Positions 13,119-20,432 of a DNA stretch of 21,724 bases are shown in pieces; within the stretch, counting starts at the first letter, position 1, and every line of letters starts with the position of its first letter. Origin of the DNA: Actinomycetota bacterium (GTDB lineage: Bacteria > Actinomycetota > Acidimicrobiia > IMCC26256 > PALSA-610); the NCBI GenBank assembly GCA_005779345.1, contig SXJQ01000199.1, positions 1-21,724 on the forward strand, in the 5' to 3' direction. Both the position numbers and the translations under genes were made by a program. The notes beneath the pieces were generated by a model. That model saw nothing but the letters and a program-made list of their open reading frames with translations. It did not search any database and was not told the origin of the DNA.

Positions 13119-14549
13119 ATGCCGTCACGCACACGTCCCGGGGATGCCGAACAGGCCGTCGCAGCCGCGCTCGCGGCGACCGCCGCTGCGCGCCGCGAGC
13201 TCGAGATGCTCGTGCGGATCCCGAGCATCTCGGGGTCTGCCGACCACGCCGACCGGGTCGTCGAGAGCGCCGAGGCGACCGCAGCGCTCCTCGCCGCCCA
13301 CGGTCTCGAGCGGGTGCGGCTCGAGGCGGTGGCAGGATCGCACCCGTACGTGATCGGTGAATGGTTGCACGCGGGCCCCGATGCGCCGACGGTGCTGCTC
13401 TACGCCCATCACGACGTGCAGCCACCCGGCGCCGTCGACCGTTGGACGAGCGACCCGTTCGAGCCGGTCGAGCGGTCGGGTCGCCTGTACGGGCGTGGCA
13501 CCGCCGACGACAAGGCGGGCGCGGTCGCGCACGCGCACGCCGTGGGGTCGTGGCTGCGATCGGCGGGAGCGCTTCCGTGCAACGTGCGCGTACTCGTCGA
13601 GGGCGAAGAGGAGATCGGTTCGCCCCACCTCGAGCGGTTCCTCGGGGCGCATGCCGAGGCGTTGGCGGCCGACGTGTTCGTGCTCGCCGACGCCGGCCAG
13701 TGGGATGTCGGCGTCCCGGCGATCACCTACTCGCTGCGTGGGCTCGTCGCCTGCGACGTGACGCTCACCGCGCTCGACGGCCCGCTCCACAGCGGGATGA
13801 CCGGTGGCGCGGTCCCCGATCCGGTGCAGGGCATGGCGCGCCTGCTCGCCTCGATGGTCGACGACGACGGCGCGATCGTGATCTCCGGCTTCGACGACGA
13901 TGTCGTCGCTCCGTCGGCAGCGGAGCGCGAGCGAATCGTCGCGCTCGGCGGCGAGGCCGCGTTCGCGACGGCGTACGGACTCAGACCCGGCGTCGCGGTG
14001 ATCGGCGACCCGGCGGTCGCGTTGTACGAACGGTTGTGGCGTCGACCGGCGCTCACGGTGATCGGCCTCGACGCGCACCCGATCGCCGGGAGCTCGAACC
14101 AGATCGTGGCCGGCGCGCGGGCGCGACTGTCGTTCCGGCTCGCGCCCGGGCAGGACCCCGAACGGGTGATGGCGACGGTGCGTGCGCACGTGGTGGCGTT
14201 CACGCCGTGGGGTCTGGAGCCGACGGTCGACGCGTTGGGCGGTTCGCCGGCGTGGACGACCGAGCCACGGGGCTGGGCCTTCGAGGCGTGCGAGCGCGCG
14301 CTCGAGCACGGCTTCGGCGCCGCGCCCGTGGCCATGGGGATCGGGGGCTCGATCCCGTTCGTCGGCCCGTTCGCCGCGACGTTCGGTGGCATCCCCGCGT
14401 TGCTCATCGGCCCCGAAGATCCGTTCTCGCGACCTCACGGCGAAGACGAGAGCCTCCACCTCGGCGACTTCGCCAAGCTGATCGCGAGCGAGATCCACCT
14501 CCTCGCCGAACTCGCCGCCGCCCACCAGTCGAAGCCGGTCAGTCGGTGA
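13119..14549 (+). CDS. M20 family metallo-dipeptidase
   Basis: The 476-aa enzyme has the ordered di-zinc motifs of M20 dipeptidases: His/Asp in LLYAHHDVQPPGAVDRW, the bridging Asp in LYGRGTADDKAG, the catalytic Glu pair in LVEGEEEIGS, an Asp in LADAGQWDVGVPAITY and a C-terminal His in PHGEDESLHLGDF. The dimerisation domain (LRGLVACDVTLTALDGPLHS...) lies in the middle. It would hydrolyse dipeptides or N-acyl amino acids in the cytoplasm. The ATG at 13119 gives the normal family length. The gene is divergent from the M1-like peptidase, so two peptidase genes are back to back, and its 3' end overlaps the convergent flavoprotein gene by 11 nt. Confidence 0.93.
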   Translation: MPSRTRPGDAEQAVAAALAATAAARRELEMLVRIPSISGSADHADRVVESAEATAALLAAHGLERVRLEAVAGSHPYVIGEWLHAGPDAPTVLLYAHHDVQPPGAVDRWTSDPFEPVERSGRLYGRGTADDKAGAVAHAHAVGSWLRSAGALPCNVRVLVEGEEEIGSPHLERFLGAHAEALAADVFVLADAGQWDVGVPAITYSLRGLVACDVTLTALDGPLHSGMTGGAVPDPVQGMARLLASMVDDDGAIVISGFDDDVVAPSAAERERIVALGGEAAFATAYGLRPGVAVIGDPAVALYERLWRRPALTVIGLDAHPIAGSSNQIVAGARARLSFRLAPGQDPERVMATVRAHVVAFTPWGLEPTVDALGGSPAWTTEPRGWAFEACERALEHGFGAAPVAMGIGGSIPFVGPFAATFGGIPALLIGPEDPFSRPHGEDESLHLGDFAKLIASEIHLLAELAAAHQSKPVSR

Positions 14550-16029
14550 GGGTGTGGCGCAGCGCGGAACCGGCCGCGTGCCAGCCGTTCATGCCGTGCG
14601 CACCGGGACCGGGTGGCGTCGACGACGAGCAGAGGTAGAACCCGGCGTCGCCCGGACACCGATATGGGTCGCGAGCGACTCGAGGACGCGCGACGAGTTG
14701 GCGGGCGTCGATCGCGCCCCCGGCGAAGTCGCCACCGTGGCAGTTCGGGTTGTACGACTCGTACTCGGCAGGCCCCATCACCCGCCGGCCGCGCACCACG
14801 TCGCGGAACCCCGGCGCGAAGCGCTCGATCTGGTCGTCGATGCGCTCCACCACCCCGGCGATCGCGTCGCGATCGTGGGCGACGCCCTGGGGCACGTGAC
14901 AGTAGGCCCAGAGCGTGTGGCCGCCCGCGGGTGCCCGGGTCGGGTCGACGACGCTCTGCTGGCCGACGACCACGAACGGCCGCGCCGCGAGTGACCCCTC
15001 GGCGACCGCGCGCTCGGCGGCGGCGATCTCGAGCACCGTCCCGCCGACGTGCACGGTGCCCGCCCGCGCGACGTCGGGATGTGACCATGGCACGGGTTCG
15101 GAGAGCGTGGCGTCGACCTTCACGACCCCGGCACCGTGTCGAAAGCGTTCGAGCGCGCGGACGTACCGAGCGGGGAGGCGTGAGCCTGCGATGCGACGGA
15201 GTTGGATCGGACTCGTGTCGAACACCACGGCGCGAGCGGCGGGGATCTCGTCGAGCGAGCGGATCGTGCGCCCGCACTCGATCGTGCCGCCGCACTCGAC
15301 CACGATCGCGGCGAGCGCGTCGACGATCGTCTGACTTCCGCCGCGGGCCACCGGCCAGCCCCGGGCGTGGGCGGCCGCGGCGAGCGTCAGCCCGAGCCCG
15401 CCGATGAACGCCTGTTCGAGTGGCGCGGCCGCGTGGGCCGCGCAACCGGCAAGGAGCGCGCCGGGTTCGGGGGTCGCGAAACGACCGGCGAGGCGGGTGG
15501 CCGAAGTCGTCGCCGTGGCCGCGAACCGCCCGAACGCGAGCGGATGTGCCGGCCAGGCGAACGGAGGTCCGAGGATCGAAGGCGCGAGGGCGTCCCACTG
15601 CGAGGCGAGCCGGCCGACGCTGCGACGCCAGCGGCGCGCGTCGGGGCCGAGCCGGGCCGCGGTCGTCTCGACCGAGCTCCAGACCGCGCCGGCGCGTCCG
15701 TCGTCGAGCGGATGCGCGAACTGCACGTCGGGTCGGAGCCACTCGACCCCGCGGCCTTCGACGTCGAGCTCGGCGAAGGCGGGCGAGCTCGCGCCGAACG
15801 GATGGAAGGCGGCGCACACGTCGTGGCGGAACCCCGTCTCGACGAGTTCGGCCGTCCGGCAGCCGCCGCCGACGGTGCTCGCCGCCTCGACGACGAGCAC
15901 GCTCCGCCCGGCGCGCGCGAGGCGCGCCGCGGCGGTGAGCCCGTTGGGTCCGGCGCCGATGATCACCGCGTCGAGCTGATCCACCGGCGCATTCTTGCCG
16001 GTGCCCAGGGGGCCCAGAGCCTCACGCAT
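14539..16029 (-). CDS. Phytoene-dehydrogenase-like FAD/NAD(P) oxidoreductase
   Basis: The 496-aa protein starts with the FAD-binding Rossmann motif AVIIGAGPNGLTAAARLARA and an acidic strand end (VLVVEAA), then VGGGCRTAE. The C-terminal block PYRCPGDAGFYLCSSSTPPG with GAHGMNGWHAAGSALR is the FAD-site signature of CrtI-like, PYROXD2-type oxidoreductases. No carotenoid genes are nearby, so phytoene itself is an unlikely substrate. The ATG at 16029 opens the frame, but a GTG at 15984 (VDQLDAVIIGAG) is an equally good start, placing the Rossmann fold at the very N-terminus as is typical. It diverges from the Rpf-like gene across 218 nt. Confidence 0.9.
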   Translation of the reverse strand: MREALGPLGTGKNAPVDQLDAVIIGAGPNGLTAAARLARAGRSVLVVEAASTVGGGCRTAELVETGFRHDVCAAFHPFGASSPAFAELDVEGRGVEWLRPDVQFAHPLDDGRAGAVWSSVETTAARLGPDARRWRRSVGRLASQWDALAPSILGPPFAWPAHPLAFGRFAATATTSATRLAGRFATPEPGALLAGCAAHAAAPLEQAFIGGLGLTLAAAAHARGWPVARGGSQTIVDALAAIVVECGGTIECGRTIRSLDEIPAARAVVFDTSPIQLRRIAGSRLPARYVRALERFRHGAGVVKVDATLSEPVPWSHPDVARAGTVHVGGTVLEIAAAERAVAEGSLAARPFVVVGQQSVVDPTRAPAGGHTLWAYCHVPQGVAHDRDAIAGVVERIDDQIERFAPGFRDVVRGRRVMGPAEYESYNPNCHGGDFAGGAIDARQLVARPRVARDPYRCPGDAGFYLCSSSTPPGPGAHGMNGWHAAGSALRHTLTD

Positions 16030-16124
16030 TTGCGTGATTGGAAAGTTCTCGAGTTGCGACTCGCGGCCGGCCGGACCCCTTGCGGGCCAACCGCGAGACC
16101 CCGATGACCGACGGGTCGGTCTGC

Positions 16125-16141
16125 TGCCAGTAATTGCCAGT
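16125..16141. repeat. Two direct TGCCAGT repeats, one helical turn apart
   Basis: TGCCAGT at 16125-16131 and 16135-16141 have a period of 10 bp (TGCCAGTAATTGCCAGT). They lie upstream of the putative -10 of the Rpf-like gene at a spacing suitable for an activator. Evidence is by pattern only. Confidence 0.4.
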
Positions 16142-16160
16142 GGGTTCAGGGGCGTGCGGA

Positions 16161-16187
16161 GGGTCTTCCTACGGTCGGAAGCGACCC
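16161..16187 (+). promoter_or_regulatory. Hairpin with TACGGT loop before the Rpf-like gene
   Basis: GGGTCTTCC (16161-16169) pairs with GGAA (16177-16180) and, after a GC bulge, GACCC (16183-16187), leaving the loop TACGGTC. The loop holds a good -10 hexamer (TACGGT, 16170-16175), which would give a leader of about 65 nt before ATG 16248. The dyad could be an operator over the promoter. The rest of 16030-16247 shows no riboswitch motif that I recognise. Confidence 0.45.
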
Positions 16188-16247
16188 AGTCGGCCGCTCA
16201 GCGCGGTCGAGCGCCCTCCAGGCGTGGGCAATCAATGGAGGAATCAC

Positions 16248-17561
16248 ATGGCACGCAACCGCAACCGCAATGTCGGGAACTCTCCCCGAGATCCGCAGCG
16301 CGAACGTCTCCATACGGAGGCTCCCACGCTCGCTGGGGACGCGAGCACGGGGCGGGACACCGCTTCTCGGGGGAACACCGGTCGACCCGACGACGGCAAC
16401 GTCGGTCGTGACCTCGTCGGCCGCACCGGACCGATCACCAAGATCGGCCGGATCTTCGGCGCCGCCGCAGCCGCGACCGCACTCGTCGCCGGGCTCGCCC
16501 TCGGTGCCGGCGCCGCGACGCCCGCGGCGCGTCCCAACGACCTCGCCGCGCACGGCCGGGTCGCCGACCTCGACCTCGGTCCGACCTCGATCGAGCGGGT
16601 CGCCCTCGCCGCCACACCCGACGGCCGCGGGGTCTTCGCACTCGACCGAGCCGGCCGGGTCGTCGCTCGCGGCGAGGCCATCTGGCGTCGTGGCTTTCGC
16701 ACCGATCCGGCCATCGACCCCGCGATCGGCATCGCGGCAGCATCGAACCGCGGCTATTGGATCGTGACCCGCCGGGGCCGAGTCCGAGCCCTCGGCAATG
16801 CGCCGACCCTCGGCGAGTGGCGCCTGCCCCGTGGCTACCTCGGTGTCGCCGCGATCGCGGCTCGCCCCGACGGTGACGGGTACTGGATCGTCCGCAACGA
16901 TGGGCGCGTCCGTGCGTTCGGCGACGCGCCCGCGGTCGGCTACGTGGCGACGCGTCGCCTCCGCGCCCCGATCGTCGCGGCGAGCGCGACCGCCGACGGC
17001 GCCGGGCTGCTGCTCCTCGCGAGCGACGGCGCGGTGTACCCGCTCGGCACCGCGGAGCGGATCGGGATGCTGCGTGGGGTCGTGGCCGACACCGACGCAG
17101 TCGGGATCGCCGCCGATCGTGACGGCGACGGCTATTCGATCGCGCTGCGCTCGGGCCTCATCGCCGCGTTCGACGCCGGCGCGCACCGCGGGCCGCTCGA
17201 AGGCTGGCGGACCGCCCAGACCGTCGCGATCGCTGTCGGTGACCGTGGCGCGTGGACCCTGCAGGGTCGGCCGCGGCGCGACATCCACCTGCATCCGTTC
17301 CTCGTGTGCACCCGGTCGCACGAATCCAGTCACAACGCGCCGGCCTACGACGACGGCTACGCCGCGGTGAACCCGTCGGGGACCTACCGCGGGGCGTATC
17401 AGTTCTCGCGCAGCACCTGGGATTCCACCGCGCGTCACGCGGGTCGCAACGACCTCGTCGGTGTCGACCCGGCCCGGGCGAGTGTCGCCGATCAAGACCT
17501 GCTCGCCCTCGACCTCTACCAGTGGCAGGGTGCAGCACCTTGGATGGGCCGGTGCGCGTAG
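16248..17561 (+). CDS. Rpf-like transglycosylase with GYWIV-type repeat domain
   Basis: The 437-aa protein has an N-terminal disordered polar region (residues 1-60), a membrane anchor or signal (about 65-90: IFGAAAAATALVAGLALGAG) and an array of about 40-residue repeats with motifs NRGYWIVTRRGRVRALGNAP and GDGYWIVRNDGRVRAFGDAP, likely a beta-propeller and common in Acidimicrobiia. A C-terminal transglycosylase-like domain (PF06737 type) follows: VCTRSHESSHNAPAYDDGYA, NPSGTYRGAYQFSRSTWD and LDLYQWQGAAPWMGRCA. The Glu in SHES is the expected catalytic acid. It would cleave peptidoglycan outside the cell, as in resuscitation-promoting factors. ATG 16248 has GGAGG 6 nt upstream. The unusually long positive/polar N-terminus before the anchor is odd. 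Confidence 0.9.
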   Translation: MARNRNRNVGNSPRDPQRERLHTEAPTLAGDASTGRDTASRGNTGRPDDGNVGRDLVGRTGPITKIGRIFGAAAAATALVAGLALGAGAATPAARPNDLAAHGRVADLDLGPTSIERVALAATPDGRGVFALDRAGRVVARGEAIWRRGFRTDPAIDPAIGIAAASNRGYWIVTRRGRVRALGNAPTLGEWRLPRGYLGVAAIAARPDGDGYWIVRNDGRVRAFGDAPAVGYVATRRLRAPIVAASATADGAGLLLLASDGAVYPLGTAERIGMLRGVVADTDAVGIAADRDGDGYSIALRSGLIAAFDAGAHRGPLEGWRTAQTVAIAVGDRGAWTLQGRPRRDIHLHPFLVCTRSHESSHNAPAYDDGYAAVNPSGTYRGAYQFSRSTWDSTARHAGRNDLVGVDPARASVADQDLLALDLYQWQGAAPWMGRCA

Positions 17562-17569
17562 CGGCTCGC

Positions 17570-17575
17570 TACCGT
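17570..17575 (+). promoter_or_regulatory. -10 element of leaderless UbiB-like gene
   Basis: TACCGT is followed by 8 nt and the ATG at 17584, with no Shine-Dalgarno. The whole promoter would lie within the 22-nt gap and the 3' end of the Rpf-like gene. Confidence 0.45.
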
Positions 17576-17583
17576 CGGAGCCG

Positions 17584-19203
17584 ATGACCGAAACACCCGG
17601 TGTCGCCCAGGGCTCCGATCTCGACATCGGCGGTTTCTCGGACGTGGGCCCGTGGCGCATCGACCCCGAGCGGGTCGCCTGGCGCCGCGGGCTCGGTCCG
17701 CTCCGGGAGCAGATCGCGGCCGAGGTGCCGAACCTGCTCGCACCGGGACACGTCCCGCCGCTCGGCCGCGTCGCCGCGGCGTGTTGGGAGGTCGGGACCG
17801 CGCTCGGGATCTGGGCACTCACCGAGCGGAGGCTGGAGCAGTCGCCGCGGCGGGCGGCCCTCTCGCGCCGGCTCCGGGTGGCGTTCGCGCGCCTCGGACC
17901 CACCTACATCAAGCTCGGCCAGATCATCAGCAGCGGCGAGGGGCTGTTTCCGCCCGAACTCGTCGGCGAGTTCAAGCTGCTGCGCGACCGAGTCCCGGCC
18001 GAATCGTTCGATCATGTGCGGCGGGTGGTCGAAGCCGAGCTCGGCGGCCGCATCGAGACGCTGTTCTCGGAGTTCTCGCGCGAACCGATCGCCGCCGCTT
18101 CGATCGCGCAGGTTCACGCGGCGCGCCTCGCGACCGGCGAAGAGGTCGTCGTCAAGGTGCAGCGGCCGAAGATCGGCACGCGCGTCCGAGACGACATCCG
18201 CGCGCTCGCATGGCTGGCACCCAAGCTCGTCGGCCGGATTCCCGTCGCGGCACTCGCGAACCCTCCCGCGCTCGTCGAGCTCTTCGCCGACACGATCGTC
18301 GAGGAACTCGACTTCCGGCTCGAGGCCCAGAACATGCTCGACGTCGCGCGCGTCCTCGCGGAGACGGGTCAGCGAGCGGTCATCGTGCCGCGACCACACC
18401 CGCGCTACGTGACGCGACGTGTGCTCGTGATGGAACGGCTCGACGGCTTCGCGTGGGACGACGTCGTGGGGATGCAAGGCGCGGGGGTCGACACCGAGGC
18501 GGTGCTGCATGCGGGGCTCGTCGCCTTCATGGAGGGCGCGATGTTGTACGGCGTGTTCCACGGCGATCTCCACGGCGGCAACCTGCTCGTCCGACCCGAC
18601 GGGCGCACGGTCCTGCTCGACTTCGGGATCACCGGCCGGCTCGATCCGGCGCGGCGCATGGCGTTCCTCTTCCTCCTGCTCGGCGCGACCACCGGCGACG
18701 TGCGGGCGCAACTCGGCGCGCTGCGCGACCTCGGTGCCTTCCCTCCCGACATCGACCTCGAGGCTGTGATCAGCGACCTCGGGCTCGAGGGTCCGGTCGT
18801 CGACCCGACGACGCTGGGCGCCGACGAATTGCTCGCGCAGCTCCAGGACATCACGAAGAAGCTGCTCGGTTACGGCGCGCGCGCCCCGAAGGAGCTCATG
18901 CTCTTCGTGAAGAACATGATGTTCCTCGACGGCGCGATCGCAACGCTCGCTCCCGACCTCGACATCATCGGAGAGATCGAGGAGGTACACGGCGAGATCG
19001 CGCGTCGTCATGGCGAGCGGCTCGCCGCCGAGATGGGGATCGAGATCGACGCTGCCGCGTTCGACGCCGACGCGATGAAGGCCGCGATGGGGGTCGACCC
19101 CTCGGTCGAGAAGCTGACCTACCGCGACGTGCAAGAGCGTCGCGACACGATCCGCACGCGTCTCGAGGAGACGCGGAAGGGACGCCGCTCAGGCCGTCCG
19201 TGA
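17584..19203 (+). CDS. ABC1/UbiB (AarF) family atypical kinase
   Basis: The 539-aa protein shows the diagnostic UbiB/ADCK features: the KxGQ motif in LGPTYIKLGQIISS, the Ala-rich loop AAASIAQVHAARL replacing the glycine-rich loop, the ATP-lysine in VVVKVQRP, the catalytic GVFHGDLHGGNLLV and the metal-binding LLDFGITG (DFG). Family members are ATPases or kinases needed for quinone biosynthesis; in menaquinone-using actinobacteria the precise role is unknown. There is no obvious C-terminal transmembrane pair, so the protein is probably cytoplasmic or membrane-associated. ATG 17584 is supported by the leaderless -10 spacing. Its 3' end overlaps the convergent small ORF by 15 nt. Confidence 0.93.
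   Translation: MTETPGVAQGSDLDIGGFSDVGPWRIDPERVAWRRGLGPLREQIAAEVPNLLAPGHVPPLGRVAAACWEVGTALGIWALTERRLEQSPRRAALSRRLRVAFARLGPTYIKLGQIISSGEGLFPPELVGEFKLLRDRVPAESFDHVRRVVEAELGGRIETLFSEFSREPIAAASIAQVHAARLATGEEVVVKVQRPKIGTRVRDDIRALAWLAPKLVGRIPVAALANPPALVELFADTIVEELDFRLEAQNMLDVARVLAETGQRAVIVPRPHPRYVTRRVLVMERLDGFAWDDVVGMQGAGVDTEAVLHAGLVAFMEGAMLYGVFHGDLHGGNLLVRPDGRTVLLDFGITGRLDPARRMAFLFLLLGATTGDVRAQLGALRDLGAFPPDIDLEAVISDLGLEGPVVDPTTLGADELLAQLQDITKKLLGYGARAPKELMLFVKNMMFLDGAIATLAPDLDIIGEIEEVHGEIARRHGERLAAEMGIEIDAAAFDADAMKAAMGVDPSVEKLTYRDVQERRDTIRTRLEETRKGRRSGRP
19180..19199. terminator. Weak hairpin at a convergent overlap
   Basis: GGACGCC (19180-19186) and GGCCGTCC (19192-19199) pair with one bulged base around the loop GCTCA. 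It lies in the overlap of two convergent coding ends and includes the TCA stop of the minus-strand gene. No U-tract is visible, so its role as a terminator is tentative. Confidence 0.3.
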
Positions 19204-19413
19204 TCTCGGGGAGTCCGACAGCGACCGGCTGCGGTACCCGCGAGGGATCTCGACCGCGTCGGGCGTGACGTCGGGCGGGAGCGAGTGGAGCGCGACGAGC
19301 TCCGCGAAGTCGGTCGCTCCGGAGGAGTGCGCGAACGACCCGGACGCGGCACGATCGCCCGACCGGAGGTTGCGGCGACGCTTGCGACCCAGCATGTCTG
19401 GGAGCATCGTCAT
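19189..19413 (-). CDS. Small hypothetical protein, 74 aa
   Basis: The ORF begins MTMLPDMLGRKRRRNL, continues SFAHSSGATDFAELVALHSL, then PPDVTPDAVEIPRGYRSRSL, and ends SDSPRSRTA. Third positions are almost all G or C, which supports coding on this strand. The region is not otherwise used except for a 15-nt overlap with the UbiB-like gene. No domain, signal or membrane segment is visible; the N-terminus is basic and the centre is amphipathic. It starts 39 nt from the divergent glycosylase gene. Two further in-frame ATGs (third and seventh codons) are possible starts. I do not recognise the family. Confidence 0.6.
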   Translation of the reverse strand: MTMLPDMLGRKRRRNLRSGDRAASGSFAHSSGATDFAELVALHSLPPDVTPDAVEIPRGYRSRSLSDSPRSRTA

Positions 19414-19439
19414 CGACACCGCCGATCTGTAGTGCGTCG

Positions 19440-19445
19440 CTAGCG
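19440..19445 (+). promoter_or_regulatory. -10 element of leaderless glycosylase gene
   Basis: TAGCGT is followed by 7 nt and the GTG at 19453. The whole space between the divergent starts (19414-19452) is only 39 nt, so the -35 region of this promoter must overlap the start of the opposite gene. Confidence 0.45.
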
Positions 19446-19452
19446 TTGTGAC

Positions 19453-20292
19453 GTGCCCGAACTCCCCCAGATGCAAGCCCTCGCCGAACGTCTGCACGAC
19501 ACGCTCGCCGGCCAGGTGTTCGTCGGATACGAGCCGCTCGGGTTCACGGGCCTGAAGACGGCACTGCCGAACCCCGACGCGCTGGTCGGCGAGCGCGTCG
19601 AGCGGGTCGACCGTCGGGGCAAGTACGTGCTGGTCGTGTTCGGGTCGGGCCACCGGTTCGCCTTCCATCTCTCCCAGGCCGGCCGGCTCGACATCGAGGC
19701 GCCGCCGAAGCGCACGAAACCGAAGGGCTCCGTCGTGCGCTGGCGCTTCGGGAACGACATCGGTGTGTTGATCCGCGAGCACGGCAACGAGCGCAAGGCG
19801 GGCTGGTGGGTCCTCGCTCCCGGCGACGACGGCCCACTCGCGCGGCTCGGCCCCGAGCCCGACAGCGCGGCGTTCGCCGAGTTCGTGCGCTCGGCGGCCG
19901 ACGGTCGTCGCATCCATACCGTGCTGCGCGATCAGCAGTCGGTTGCCGGGGTCGGCCGTGGCTATGCCGACGACGTGCTCCACGCGGCGCGGTTGTCGCC
20001 GTTCGCCGCGCTGAAGTCGTTGACGGCCGACGAACGTGAGCGGCTGCTCGACGCCGTCGGGTCGGTGCTCGCGACCGGCCTCGAACGCGAACGGCGCCGC
20101 GGCGGCGGACTCTCCGAACCGAAGCTCGGCGGACATTTCATCGTGCACGGCAAGGCCGGGGTTCCGTGTCCCGCGTGCGGAACCGACCTCGCGCGCGTGT
20201 CGTACGAGGCCTACGAGGTCGTCTACTGCCCGGCGTGTCAGACCGGCGGCAAGGTGCTCGCCGATCGTCGCCGGTCGCGACTGCTCAAGTAG
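19453..20292 (+). CDS. Fpg/Nei-family DNA glycosylase-like protein
   Basis: The 279-aa protein starts MPELPQMQALAERL; after Met removal Pro1 and Glu2 of the Fpg/Nei catalytic N-terminus are kept. RRGKYVLVVF supplies the conserved beta-hairpin lysine. The helix-two-turn-helix region is recognisable (SVAGVGRGYADDVLHAARLS). The C-terminal zinc finger is present (CPACGTDLARVS ... YCPACQTGGK). Fpg and Nei excise oxidised bases and nick the abasic site. This actinobacterial subgroup differs from classic Fpg: the usual MPELPE reads MPELPQ, and the finger arginine before the third Cys is absent (EVVYC). Substrate range is therefore uncertain. The GTG start is fixed by the Pro-Glu N-terminus and a leaderless -10. 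Confidence 0.88.
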   Translation: MPELPQMQALAERLHDTLAGQVFVGYEPLGFTGLKTALPNPDALVGERVERVDRRGKYVLVVFGSGHRFAFHLSQAGRLDIEAPPKRTKPKGSVVRWRFGNDIGVLIREHGNERKAGWWVLAPGDDGPLARLGPEPDSAAFAEFVRSAADGRRIHTVLRDQQSVAGVGRGYADDVLHAARLSPFAALKSLTADERERLLDAVGSVLATGLERERRRGGGLSEPKLGGHFIVHGKAGVPCPACGTDLARVSYEAYEVVYCPACQTGGKVLADRRRSRLLK

Positions 20293-20300
20293 CCCGCCGT

Positions 20301-20347
20301 CCGTTGAGTCGACAGCTGCACCCGTGCGGCCGTCGGCTCAACGGACG
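20301..20347. repeat. Copy 2 of the dispersed 47-bp intergenic palindrome
   Basis: CCGTTGAG (20301) and CTCAACGG (ending 20344) are perfect terminal inverted repeats of a 44-nt near-palindrome with centre GCACCCGTGC. Only one clear mismatch and two G-T pairs separate the 21-nt arms. It aligns at 40 of 47 positions with 3132-3178. It lies 9 nt after the glycosylase stop and could act as a terminator as RNA. Confidence 0.85.
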
Positions 20348-20357
20348 CTGGGGTCGA

Positions 20358-20402
20358 GGTTCGGCGGCCGAGCCCGCGGTGGATCCGAACCGGCCGTAGA
20401 GT
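20358..20402 (+). promoter_or_regulatory. Candidate lgt promoter with inverted repeat
   Basis: TAGAGT (20397-20402) is a -10-like hexamer, and GGTTCGG (20358-20364) and CCGAACC (20385-20391) form a perfect 7-nt inverted repeat over the -35 zone. A regulator could bind here. No clear -35 hexamer is seen. The rest of 20293-20432 holds the dispersed repeat and an 8-codon ORF. Confidence 0.35.
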
Positions 20403-20432
20403 GGCGCCACCTCCCGTTCGACGCCGCATGTC

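Noticed and set aside
16030..16247. c-di-AMP (ydaO) riboswitch before the Rpf-like gene
   Set aside because: I expected one from known rpf genes, but the conserved GGGTGAA and AACCTCGTAGG-type blocks are not visible.
16146..17903. 585-aa minus-strand open frame opposite the Rpf-like gene
   Set aside because: The composition is typical of an antisense shadow; the plus-strand frame has a clear transglycosylase domain and ribosome binding site.
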